64,000 bases of DNA, taken from contig OY783212.1 of NCBI GenBank assembly GCA_963678705.1, forward strand, positions 1,922,001 to 1,986,000, written 5' to 3'. The position numbers and the translations under genes were made by a program. This document shows positions 36,027 through 48,282 of this stretch, one piece after another (position 1 is the stretch's first letter; every line of letters begins with the position of its first letter). This DNA comes from Panorpa germanica (taxonomy: Eukaryota > Arthropoda > Insecta > Mecoptera > Panorpidae). The notes beneath the pieces are model-generated. The model was not told the origin of the DNA and made no database searches. It saw only the letters and a list, made by a program, of their open reading frames with translations.

Positions 36027-37398
36027 ATGCCACAGGAACTTCATATAGTTTGTTGTTATAAATGCGAAACATTTCAGGTAATTATCTTAAACTGTATATA
36101 ATACTGTAATAAAATGTTAATAAATGTCTTTTGAAGCTAAAATATAGGTTATGTTTATACAGGTTGATATCGTAAAAAAAACCAAAAAATGGAACTGTAA
36201 AATTTGTGGCGAAAAGCAATCTCTGAAAAAAGTATATGGTAATGGTTCTGGAAAGGAGTGTAGATTACAGGCACAAAGATTGAATGAGCTACGTAAAAAT
36301 CAGGAAGAGGCTCTGATAAATAAAATTGGTAGAGAATTGAACGAATCTGAAGATCATATATCTTTAAAGACTGACCTTAAACAAAATCCTCCACCAGCAA
36401 CCAGTAAATGGACGAAATATGCAGATACTCACAGTAGTTCTACGGAAGAAAGCAGCCAAAACTGCCGTAGGAGAACCAGATCTAAAACGACCAGTCCAAA
36501 TTGTACGCTGGTAAAATGTAATGTTCAGAGTACATCGTCCCAGAAATTAACTACATCATCAGAAATACACACTCGACGTAGATCCTTTAGTTCAATTAAT
36601 GCCAATGATACTGAACAAGGAGTATCTAGAAAACGTTCATTACAATTTTCAGAGGAAACCTATAACAAACCTTGTAAAATTCCAAAGCTTGCAAGTAACG
36701 TACCTAGTAACAACCTACAAAATACTTCTTCTAGCAAATGGTCCAAATATGTTAGTCCTAAAAATACTGAACACGGTGTTATTAACCAAGCTTCTCAAAA
36801 GAGAAAACATGTGTCTATTGGGACAGATGGAGAAACGCCAACAAAAAAAAGGAAAGAAATAACGATTGGTTATAGTTCAGAAAATTCAACGGAGGCAATA
36901 ATTAATTTATCAAATGATTCAACAGAGGATATAAATTCAAATAATAATATACCGGAAAGCAGAATTGAATTTTTAAATGAGACCAACAAAATAATGGATA
37001 ATGTAGATTTAGTGGATAAAGACAATGTAAATCAGAAACCATTGGAAATAAAAAAGGCTTTTGTAGCAGTTGAAAGCGTATATGATTCAGATGATTTGGT
37101 AGAAATTCAAGGTACTTCAAGAACAGTACCTACAGTACCTCAGAAAAGCAAATTAGACATATCTAATATGGGGCCTATCATTCCCATTAATAAAAATGCA
37201 CGGTGGAATTTATATTTTGATTCTGATACTATCAGTGAACCATCCTCAAACAGTTCAGCACTGATAGAACTAGAGGAAGACAACTTCGAAGAGTTTGAAT
37301 TTACATCAGGGTCTTCTCTTCCATGTAGTAGAAGAAATTTTGAACTTTTTAATACAGTTAAAAGTAGCGATGATCTTGATTCGATTCTAACAATGTAA
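36027..37398 (+). CDS. MRNIP: MRN complex-interacting protein (MRNIP) homologue, complete
   Basis: In vertebrates MRNIP binds the MRE11-RAD50-NBS1 complex and supports double-strand-break signalling and fork protection in the nucleus. Two exons, 36027-36077 and 36163-37398, encode 428 residues. The first exon adds MPQELHIVCCYKCETFQ, which completes a zinc ribbon with Cys10-x2-Cys13 and Cys29-x2-Cys32. The block KKWNCKICGEKQS followed by VYGNGSGKECR matches the family's N-terminal signature. The rest is low in complexity, Ser/Asn/Lys/Glu-rich and probably disordered. It carries repeated KWTKY (about residue 99), KWSKY (about 209) and RWNLY (about 364) motifs and a bipartite-type nuclear signal around residues 229-250 (KRKH, then KKRK). 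AATAAA lies at 37549. Confidence 0.9.
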
Positions 37399-39984
37399 AA
37401 TATTTGATATTTGGATATAAGAACTTATATAATTAGAAATATATATTTTTATGTAGATTTATTTTAAAGATTGTTTTATAATATATATATTTATTTTTTG
37501 CATTAATTTATTTTTGTAATATTACATTAATAGCAAAACTAATGTCCAAATAAAAAAGTAAAAATAAATTATTTTGCAAAGAAATTTTTTATTAATTGGT
37601 AAATTTAAACATTGTATCCAAATTTATCTCTCCATTGCAAGAAATAAATATAAAACTTATCTACTTTATATTGCGTTTGAAAAATGTTTCTATGAAAGAT
37701 TTATCAATAAAAGTTTAATAATTTATCAACAAATAGTTCGCATTTGAAGGGAATATAAAATAAGCAATGTTATTTTAGATATATACATTTTAGATAGAAT
37801 TGTCAATATGTTCGATGTAATTATCTTTTATGTTTAATATTATTTATTTTCTATAAGACAATCCAACAGACAAAATCAGCGCATACTACCTGTTGATTTC
37901 GCTCCTTTTCTCAAAACTGTATTGATTTTTGCAAAAAAAAAGATAATTTTGTAAATTTGATTTGTAAGTCTAATATACTCGTATATAATACATGTTATGA
38001 AACAAAGTTGTGTCAAAAGTAGATATTGAATATGGTACAATTTTAAATTTAACATAATTATGTACTAGAAAAAATGTATAATTCTTTTGTAAAGTAACAA
38101 AAATTTATGATTAATTATAAATACAAATGTAATGATGACTATGAAAAACTAATTATATCAATTATTGTTATAAAAGGTACAAAAAATGTTAGAATTTAGA
38201 TTTGATATATTTTTCAGAAATATAATAGAAACCAAAAATAATAAATATTATTAAACCATTGATACTACTTACATATTTCTTTAAAACTTTTCCTCTAATC
38301 TCTAATAGAATATTCTTATGTTAGTTAACAGGTTATTATTAAGATAACAGTTGCCCTAATTTATTTGCTATTATTTATATGTTTTATGAAATTAGAGCAA
38401 CTACTACCGACGTTTTTTGCACATACCCAGTAAATACAAAACATAAATATTATGTACCTTCAACGTAAGAAATTACGTTATGAAATGTATCTTCTTATAT
38501 ACTTACATTTTATTATGGAAATAACTCACATCGGTATAACTTAAATTAGAGCAATGGAAATGAGTTGAAAATTATGCCTATTCGATAATGTAACAATGTA
38601 TTACTGGGCATATACATTTATATATATACATTAAGAGTTAATTCCACATTTGCAAATTGCCCATTTTTTACATTGGTCAAGGTTATATGTACTCCGCAAT
38701 ATTAAACTTTGTGTCTGAACGCATCTATTGCATTATTCAAGCAGTTCGTAAATACTACTTTTTATTTTTAAAGATTTTTTAATTATTATACACAGTTTTC
38801 CGCAGAACACGATTCATCGGCTTGTTACCAAGAACATTTTAACCACAATTAATGTTCGAGAGTATCTAATTACCCAACATGAAATTTGGGCGGGTTGCAG
38901 AACTCATAGTTATTGCAAAAGTTATGACTAGTAAGAGAAATTCTGAGAGAGCAAGTCCCGGATCGACCGAATGTTTTATTGTTATTTCTAATCATGTTAG
39001 CTAACTTTGCGATAATTATTCGTTCAGCAATTGGGCTATGGTATAGTATGCCAAAGACAAAAAGACAATCGCTCTTGTGTGATTTGCATTAATATTTTAC
39101 GAGTTTTCATGATACGCAAAATTTTCTCGAATTTGAGCTTATGCAATGCTAAAATATCCAGACGTTAAGCAATAATAAAAATTGGGCAATTCAGAAATTA
39201 GTGTAACTTATAAATATGTACTAATTTTTTATAACCTATGATTGTGCTATATTAAAATGATTGTTGTTTTATCAGTCAATGAATTAACATAAATTTCATA
39301 AATTATTTATATAAACAATAAATTAGTAAGGAAGATTTTAGGTTACATTTCTTTAAAGCAATAAGAGAGAATATATTATCTTTTTTTTGTTATAAAACAG
39401 ATAGAAAAAAAAATATAAAAAATTTACAAATAATTTAAATTAAAACTAATAATATTTTATAAAAGTAGTATAGAATATCTTATTATTATTTTGTAAGATT
39501 ACACATTAAGCTCACTACATTTAAATTATCTGGTCAGTATAGTCCAAATATTATATAAAGCTTGTTCAAAATATATACCCTTGGAAACGGAATCTGAGCC
39601 ATGGTAATGAAAGAAGAGCTATTTCTTAAATGGGTTGATTCCACTATTGTGTAATCTTTGAATTCAGTGTATGTACCCCTACTAGTCATTCTACCTACAT
39701 TACATCACTTTAAAATATGCAAATGTATCATTTAGTAGACCTAACAACCGTAATACGAAGTTGATAATAAATAAAATATTAATTCACTAAAATCAAATAA
39801 GTAAAATAAAAGTCATTTTTTATTTGAAATAGCATAGATATTACGTTTAGTGATAAAATGCGTAAATTATTTCGTTCACATAATTTGTTGTTTACGGAGA
39901 TCTGTTTATTGAAAAGCAGAAAATAAAATTTATTATTTTATAGAAATTAAATATCATCTTAATTTATTTTTCTTAATAAGTAGA
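37399..39984. other. Convergent intergenic region between MRNIP and Sulf1
   Basis: AT-rich, with polyadenylation hexamers for MRNIP (37549-37554) and, on the minus strand, for Sulf1 (39905-39910). A possible small inverted-repeat element spans about 38425-38615, with TACCCAGTAAATAC at one end and GTATTACTGGGCATA at the other. No gene seen. Confidence 0.5.
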
Positions 39985-42900
39985 TTACTGTAGTCGTTGT
40001 TGCCTCCGGCGTTCTCTTTCTCGACGTGTTGCATCTAACCATGCTTTGCGTCTCCGCCAAGGTCTAAAATTTTAATTATTGAGTAGTTATAAACAAAATA
40101 TAGATTTTTGGTAATGGAACATGCACATATTTCGCATTTCTAGATTTAATTCACGTGTTTTTATTTTAGTAAAATGAATGATAATCAACAAACTTAATGT
40201 AATAGAAAAGCATTCCGTAATTAGTTCCTAATGAATATTTAAAGTTACACACAATTTTAAATGAATATTTCATTTTGCGTGTAACGTTTACTACTGACAT
40301 GCAGGCATAATACATTCGTCTTTTATATCTTATATACCGTTGAGACATACTAATTCATAAAGATAATGCAAGAATGAGAAACAATAGAAGAATATAAGAA
40401 AATCTGAATATTTGAACAGTAAATAACTCTCTTCTTGAAATTATTCGTATGCATGAGTTTGTCTCAAATAAGTCTCACATAATTGTTCAAAAAGAAAGCA
40501 TAAAACAATTTGCATAACATTAAATAATGATGTATACATAGTAAAAATGATTTTGAGAGTCATCTAAATATATTTTACACATGTTTAAATCAAAGGAATT
40601 TTACAAATATTACAGAAAAAAAGCAGTTTTAAAACTTATTCTGTTTATATTTGTAATGATTATTCTTTAGGTGAAGTAAACATTATACTCAAATGTATTC
40701 AATTTCTATCAAAGTAAATCGAATAATATATGAATATATACAACATAAAAGGTAAAGCACACTAATATTATTCACAGTCTAACAAATTATCAGAACTTGT
40801 GTGATGCAGTAATACTACTCACTTTGCCAACTTTTTTCTCTTTTTTGTTGGTGGCTGTTCCAACCGTTCAAGATGTAATGCTGCGGGCGCCAGCGGAGAC
40901 ACTACACAAAGCAAAGCAACACAAAAAATACAAAATAGAAACATATAAACACAACTATTAACAGGTTCATATTATTATTGTGTAAACAATTAGTAAAAAT
41001 GAGTAAAATGAAATATTTAGTAAGGACACACACCCAAGCTTTACTTCAAGTGAATCGTTAGGCAACTATAGTTGCTACAGAGGCACTTAGTTACATGGTA
41101 CATGGTAAAAATGTGGAAAAGTATTACACGACGTATTAAATAAATAATAGGTAGTGTTTTATTTGTTTTGTCTTATTAATATGAAGATCATGGTAGCAAC
41201 ATCTTTTAGTTTAATTAATTCTGTAGCAAAGAAATCTAATCCAACACACCATTGAGAATAAAGTCTTTAGACTCAAAGCAAATGTATGATTTATAATATG
41301 AAGTGGATGATTAAAAAATATATATTAAAACATTTATAATACAAAAATATGCAGCAAAAACAAATGATTTAATAAATTTAGTAAAAAACACCACTTGCAT
41401 ATAAAATAAGTTTATAAAAATAATATATGTTGTAAATTTAAAAATATATTACCTAATTGCGAATATTTCCGCTTGTGTCCTATTCTGGGAGGCACAGCTA
41501 AGGTTGGTACGGAACTTCCTCGATGTTGTTCACGAAAGGTGCCACCGAGTCCTTCTGTGCAGTCTCGACCTTTGCAGGCTTTTAATCGTTCTAATTGATC
41601 GTGGTAAAATGTACGATCTTGCTGAGAAAGGCTGCTTGCTAGATTTGTACGTTCAAATGGATCTGAAAAGAATTTAATTTGAAAATTAAACGTACTATTA
41701 CTTTAATGCAAATATGAGATGCTGATTTAGAGGAGCTTATCCCTGGTTGGACAAAAAATTTAAAATTAAAGATTGCGACTAGAGAAGCAAAATGAAAATA
41801 AGCCACAAGAAACGTGACAACGAGCGGTCATAATTTAAGTATTGGCACCGTAAAATTCATTTGCGCGCCTAAAACGCGCAGCGCTGACAAGCTTTAGAGA
41901 TGCTGGTAAAAGCACAACTAAATTTAGATGAATTCAAATGTATAAACTAACCTATTCTTAGATTGTAAAAGGTAACCAGCCCTGTCACGAATTCGCAGTA
42001 CAAAATATTTTGAGTTTCATTTATAGTCCTAACACAAGAATAAGTGTTGTTGTTGGCATTTATGCAAAAACAAAATGGTCCTTCCGTCCATAATGGCGCA
42101 GTCTTCCAGTGATCGTTATCGTGGCGGAAGCAGTTCATACCATCACTGATGCATTCTTTCTCCATTTTGTTTTTCCGTTTTTGTTTTCTTTCTTTTTTCC
42201 GTATACGTTCTTCTTTTAATTTCTTGCGGGCTTCGCGAGCTATTTCCTTTTCATCTTTTTTTAAAGGACTGAAATATAAAATTCTGTGTTAATTATAATC
42301 TTTGTTAAATGTAAATTAAAGCATTTTAAGCAAGTTATTTTAAAAATTATTTGTTTCAAATAAAATAAACAGTCAATCAATAATATAATAGCTAAGCAAC
42401 TTATATCCGATTCATTGATTACACTGAACAAATTTTTTGATTAGGATGTCGAACCTAAACCGTATTTCCTATACTTTTTATTTTGACATATAATAATAGT
42501 GACTAACTTGTCTGGTTCGCAGATGCATTGATGTTTATCTTCGTCTGTGATATATAGCGGTGGTAATCGTTCCCCATTTTTCCCATGTGCACCTAATTGA
42601 GGATTAGAGCTTGAAAACACATTTGCATCAAGTTGCCCTCGTAACGAATTAATATCTGAACTTTCTGTTGCACTCCTTAAAGGAGAGACTGTTGTGGTTG
42701 ACAAATCTTCAATTTCATCTTTACTTGTTGGAATATTTTTAATTGTAGTTGTATCAGTATGTATATTCTTAGTGGTCAAATCATCAATCAATTTCACGTC
42801 AGCAAACGGGTTGAACGTAGTATAAAGATGATCGAGTTCTAATGGATTTTCAGTAGTGATTCTGTGTTTTCGACTTTTATATGTGGTAGTTGCTTCTGTA

Positions 42901-45164
42901 GTTGTATATACAGACGTATTTACTATTGCAGTATCGTGAATTTGTTGAGGTAAATCTAGCGGCTCCACTGCACTGCTTGGGACAATATTCCCGCCGTTTT
43001 GGTTTTGATTGATGTGAGGTGCTTCAGTATGGTGCTTATTTTTCTTTCTCTTGGAATGTCGTTCGTGATGATGCTCTTGATCTTTTATACGATGTTTTCT
43101 ATGTTTTGTAGTGACATTCACATTATCCAAATGTTCATTTATTATAATCGGCGCCATAGTTGTAGTAATGATTTCTACAAAGGGTCCTAATGTAGTAGGT
43201 GCTTCAAAACTTTCATTTTCAGAATGTTTTTCAAAAGAATCTATTTCTTCAAATGAATCTGGATGATCAATAGGAAGTGGCCGCTTATGTTTCAAATGCT
43301 TTCTTATTTCCTTTAGATCATTCAGCTCTTCCCTAAGTTTCTTAATTTTTAATTCAATTTGAATCCGGCTGGACTTCCAGGCTTTGGGATCTTCATACAC
43401 CAACTCTGTGCAGTTTACGATGCCAGTTGGTAAAACATTGCATCTCGGTTCGATTGCAGTTGTGTTATTAAAGTAAGATGTGTCACTAGATCTTTCTTTT
43501 GATTCACTGGTACCTTCTAAACCTGTAAGGGTATCTTGAATTCCCTTCATCATGGAATTAACATGGTCTAAGCTTCTCTTCCGTCTTACAACAGATGATT
43601 CATGTAAATGTATTGCCTTATCGTATTTAGATAAAAGTTTTTCAAATTCAGAAGAGTGTTCGTCAGAATCATTATTATTTACGCCTCGTTTTAATCTAGT
43701 GAAATGTTGAGATTCTAGCCTTGTATACACAACTCCTGCAGGTGTAAAGCAAGCGCATTTACGCTTTGAAATTGTCCGGGTTAGAGATTCTAAATGACTT
43801 TGAAGTTGGGCTTGGAATTTGCACTTGTGCTTTCGCCATCTTCCTGCCTCATAAATGCAGCGCCATTTTTGGCCCGGTCGGCAAGGTTCACTGAGTTCAG
43901 GGGCAGAACACTCAGCAGCTAATCTTGCAAGTTTGGGAGAACCCGGTCCAACAGGTGGAACACGGTTATCTAATTGAAGTTGAGGATCTAAAACAATAAC
44001 AAATAATTAGTTTCCAATAGTTTCATATAGTTATACATTCACTGTTTGTTCACGTACGATTTAAAATAGCAGGAACTTCTGAGTTTGTTTCTTCTTCATC
44101 TAAATCAAATTCTCCATCATCTAAGTCAATTTCAGGATCTTCCACAGACTCTATTCCATCATCTAAAATTAAATTCAATATATAAGAAAATGATTTAGTT
44201 TAAAATGGTGATGGGTCAAGTAAACATACCATCATTATCAGATTCCACCTCCTCAGAGATATCGTGTTCTACTTGGGTTTCTAACTTAGGTGTTACTGGC
44301 AGATTGTTTGAAGCTTGACCAAGGCGGTTAATGTCTTCGGTATACTTATTATGTTTTTTTAATCGACGGGCTTCTGCAAGTTGTTCTGGAGTTTCTCGTC
44401 TACCAGAACTTAAAAAGAAAAGTAACACGTAAATAACAAAAAAATACTTTTTAATATTTCAAATAATAAATAAATTAAAAATTAATTAACCTTTCGATTA
44501 AGAAAGTGTGTGGCCATCTTAATTTTCTTCTTTGAGCACCTTTTTGAAGCAATGGTAAAATAGATCTTCCATCCATATGGGGTGGAGGTGTAACTCCTCC
44601 CATCGCTAAAAATGTTGGAGCCAAATCTATGTTTAAGACGATGTCATCAATACTGAAAGAAAAATTCTAATACATTCAATTTATCAAGCACAATATTCAA
44701 TTGGTTCGAACTTTATTGTGTTCTAAAAGTTTGTATTTTTATTATTAAACTTACACAGTTGCTGGTTCGACCCCTGGACCTCTAACGAGAAAAGGAACCC
44801 GAACATCGAACTCGAATGGAAATTTCTTGCCCTTTACAAGACCAAATTGTCCTAGATGATAGCCGTGGTCTGACGTATATACGATGTACGTATTATCGAG
44901 CTCTCCGAGCGCTTTTAGTTCCTGCAATGTGAATTGAAGGTACAATTGTTGACAGTCATAAACTTTCATAGATATCGACGTTGTGTGATGTACTAGTACT
45001 GTACCTGATAAACTCGTTCTACAGCGACGTCTACACTTTGCAAGGTTTGTAATCGTTTGGTCATCAGGAGATCTGTAAATTGTTTGTGGATGGGTAGCAT
45101 TGGATTGGTGTTCCTCAAAATCCATTGTTTGTCAGGGTTTGGAGCGTAATCGTAAGTCGGAGTG
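39985..45164 (-). CDS. Sulf1: Extracellular sulfatase Sulf1, C-terminal exons (5' partial)
   Basis: Sulf enzymes remove 6-O-sulfates from heparan-sulfate chains at the cell surface and so tune Wnt, Hh, FGF and BMP signalling. Ten exons read in phase: 45164-45005, 44921-44755, 44652-44491, 44408-44230, 44162-44058, 43987-42508, 42268-41952, 41662-41453, 40901-40823 and 40063-39985, with TAA at 39985-39987; 978 residues. The first carries [14 protein letters not shown] and [16 protein letters not shown]. The next has [19 protein letters not shown] and [21 protein letters not shown], the end of the sulfatase domain. The 1.48 kb exon encodes the long, charged hydrophilic domain. The exons from 42268 encode the DUF3740-like C-terminal domain with [18 protein letters not shown]. 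The basic tail ends [19 protein letters not shown]. The formylglycine motif and signal peptide are upstream and not in the window. Confidence 0.95.
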
Positions 45165-45188
45165 CTGAAAACAAATTCATGTTATTAG

Positions 45189-45585
45189 TTTTTTTTTTAA
45201 TTTATTTATTTATTTGGCCTTGACTTTTCGTCATAGCCACCATCAAACATTTTTTATTTATACATAACATAAAATTTATAATTCTATTTCACATTTTTCT
45301 AAATACTTGAATAGTTCACTAATTAATTTTGAATCACTTAACAAAAATTTAGTATTAACAAGGAAAGTTTTAATCACATCTAATATTTCACTATTGAATT
45401 TTGATTTTTGTAGACTAAAATTTATGCATTCGAATATAATATGATCTAAAGTTCCTAATTCACCACATTGGCATCTATCGCCAGATTTAATATTAATTTT
45501 ATACAGGTGAGCTGGGGTTTTACAATGAATACTTTTGATTCTGATTATAGTTGATATAATTTTGCGGGTCTCATTTCTTACTTAA
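45189..45585 (-). mobile_element. 3' end of a non-LTR retrotransposon (Jockey-like)
   Basis: On the minus strand a degraded frame reads KINIKSGDRCQCGELGTLDH and then HIIFEC, the Cys/His knuckle typical after the reverse transcriptase of Jockey/CR1-type elements. It is followed by a stop, a short 3' UTR with ATGACGAAAAGTCAAGGCC, AATAAATAAATAAA and a poly(A) tail, seen as poly(T) from 45189 on the plus strand. It is 5'-truncated, as usual. It lies only 25 bp from the Sulf1 exon boundary at 45164. Confidence 0.75.
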
Positions 45586-46504
45586 ATTTGGATGAAACAT
45601 ATAATAATCCCTTCCTCTTAACAGACTTTTGTTAATGAATTAATTCCGCAATCTAGAACTGGACACACACTGGAGAGAGGACAGTCTTTATATCAAACTA
45701 TCAGTTTGCTTTCTATTTGTTTAACGTGTTTAAGTGGTGTTGTCTCTGTCTTTCTACAGTAAAGTCAAATCTATTTAAAGACAATCTTGTTTCAGGTGTG
45801 GGTCAAGCCTAAAACATTTCTACTTTTGACATGAATATATGGAATGGTTTATTATGGTCAGTATAGATTTTTTTTATTTAAAAACTTCAGAATATCGTAA
45901 AACCATTTCAAATTAGAAAAAAATATGTTATTGTTCGACGTAGCCACTTTAAGTGTGGATAATAACATCGAGTCTGTCTGAGAATTCTTCACACGTTGCA
46001 CGAATGTGGTCTGGTGGTATTTTGTACCATTCTCAGCGAAAAGTAAACTTTAAGGTGTCGCCAGTCTCATATTTTTTAACTCGGCCTCCAGAATGTACCA
46101 TATGGAAAAATCCACAATCACTGATGCAGACGCTTGCTTTCGCAGAGCAATTCGCTGGTCTTAATTGTCTTTTGATTAGCTCTCTAACCATACAAGATCG
46201 TTTTGTTTGTTTACATATTGCTGAACTGTATAAAAAATTCAACAGAAGAGACCAAATTTTCTAGCTAGCCACCAACGTGCAAGTGTTTTAACATCTTTGC
46301 TCTTGCTAGGCAACTACATTTTGTGCAGGTGTTAAATGTTGAACTTTTTGTATTTTGTAGGGCTTCAATCGTAGTTAATTTTTTAATATGCGTGCCATGC
46401 AATGAGCAGACACATTGAGATTTTTCGTCAATTGAACTGCGTTTTGTCATGATTACGTTGAATTCTGGTCTTCACCTTTTTTTTATATATAATTTCTCGG
46501 GCTT

Positions 46505-47140
46505 CCTACCCAGTAAACAATTTGGTGAAGTGCCCTATTTAGTGACGTTCGAGTCACTCGTACAATTCAATTCTAACGCTTTACAAGTTCTCTACCTGTC
46601 ACAGATTTTGTGTTAGTTGTTAGAATTTTTTCATAATTATATTCTTTCTTTTTCCAACATCATTCATTAAGTAGCAGTTGTTTCTTTCACACTAGGATAT
46701 ATTTTTTTTAGTTCATTTTCATTCCAAAGTGAGAGAGAAACGAGATGCGGTTAGACAAGTAAAATATATTTTTCACCGTTACACTTGTATACTTGTACAG
46801 TATTTCGTTCAGTACAGTATGTTTAAAGTATATACTATCCTTTTTCAACAAATATTTCTTTAATGGTAATAGGCACACGCTGTCTCCCTCAATCCCCGAA
46901 TATAATGTGTTTAAACGAATTCTCTAAGCAGCAATGGTAATATAGAGGTTTTAAACCTAACGTAGACCTGCCGATCGTGGATTTTTGAATCACCAAAACA
47001 ATGTAAAAAACTAATATAACGAGTATTGTTGAAGATGAATAATATTCATTAAAAAAATCACGATCCGTACTAAAGATTACATCTATTTATTTCTTCATTT
47101 AAATATTTATATTTTTACTCCAAAATGTTTACTGGGTAGG
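46505..47140. mobile_element. Inverted-repeat element ending CCTACCCAGTAAACA, copy 1
   Basis: The left end CCTACCCAGTAAACAATTTG matches the reverse complement of the right end (47121-47140), differing at one or two bases. The inner sequence from about 46610 (GTTAGAATTTTTT, then TCTTTCTTTTTCCAACATCA) recurs at about 50390-50480, so this is a dispersed family. Non-coding. Confidence 0.6.
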
Positions 47141-48152
47141 CACGTAGTCTTTTATTGCCCCTAATATTGTTCTGCTTCTTCTTATACTTTAATCCCGAAA
47201 ACAAGAATGATCTATTCATGGCTACTGCTGTTATAAATTTTAGGTCTTCACCTTTCGAACCCTTTCGTTTTTTGGATGTTTTTCTTCATGGCGATTTTTG
47301 ATGTTGCCAGTTTCATTGTACATGTCAGAGCTCATTAATGGCTGGTTGCGATTTTCCAGCCAAGTACAAAGCAATGACACTATTGAATTTCACTTCGATC
47401 ACTTTTTTTAACTGAAACGTAAAACGATATGCTTCTATATGCTTGTAAATAACATAACAAACTGACGCTTGTCAAAAAATGAGCGCGCTGTTGTTAGCCG
47501 TTTGGTTTCTACACAAGTATTAAATTGATAACACTTCCAGCTTTGACCCTTATAGAAACGTTTTATAGAAGTTAAGTTATGGTTCACAACCCAATTACGA
47601 AAAAGAGGGGTTGTCCAAAATTTGACATACGAGGCTTTGTATTTTTACAATCGATATATAAATTTACATGGAGTTTAATTAGATTTCTGTAAAATGAATA
47701 AAACAATTGTATTCAAAATGATTTATTAATGATAGTCAACCGAAGTCGTTTTAACCTCAAATCCTAACATTCAAGTCGTCGATACCAATACGACGAAACG
47801 TTTAATAAACTCCATGTTCGTTTGACCTGGTGTCTAATCCGGACAGAGAGTCTTTGTCTTTGCCTTGGATCTGTAAGTGACAGTGATACTCTGACATAGC
47901 CGGTGGTGTCACATCCTCGTGAATAATGCACTGAATTAAACCCCTACATTCACTCGTCTCCCCTCACAATTACCCTGTTTTGTTGCTGGTTGTATTCACA
48001 TTTGGGGAAATCAAACGAGGTCAAGAGAGTATTAAGGAAAAGCATGGGATGTAAACGACGTTCCTTGGCGGACACTTCTAAAACTAAGTACCGCACAAGT
48101 GCAATCATGGCCTATGTCTTAATTTCTATAAATTGTCCTATATATTGATAAA

Positions 48153-48282
48153 GTGGGTTACTAGAACCTCAAATGTCCAGCTATTTTTTAATAACTCCTT
48201 ATATTTCAAGAGATATTAACAATTAAGAAAGTCATTTTGTCTCTTTAATTATTAAAGGGATTCAACGTTGTACAACATTCCA
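48153..48282 (+). repeat. Dispersed 130 bp repeat, copy 1
   Basis: The block from AGAACCTCAAATGTCCA to AAAGGGATTCAACGTTGTA recurs inverted at 59689-59816 with high similarity. It contains a perfectly shared TTTGTCTCTTTAATTATTAA core. The element class is unknown. Confidence 0.75.

Noticed and set aside
36599-36862. 87-residue plus-strand open frame inside MRNIP
   Set aside because: It is an alternative frame of the long MRNIP exon and has no independent support.
38420-39200. Large inverted-repeat element using AAATTGCCCA near 38655 and TTGGGCAATT near 39180
   Set aside because: The matching ends are only about 15 bp in AT-rich DNA and no second copy supports them; chance is likely.
45953-46264. 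103-residue open frame on the plus strand
   Set aside because: No recognisable domain; it overlaps other open frames on the opposite strand in repeat-rich DNA, and no splice or promoter context supports it.
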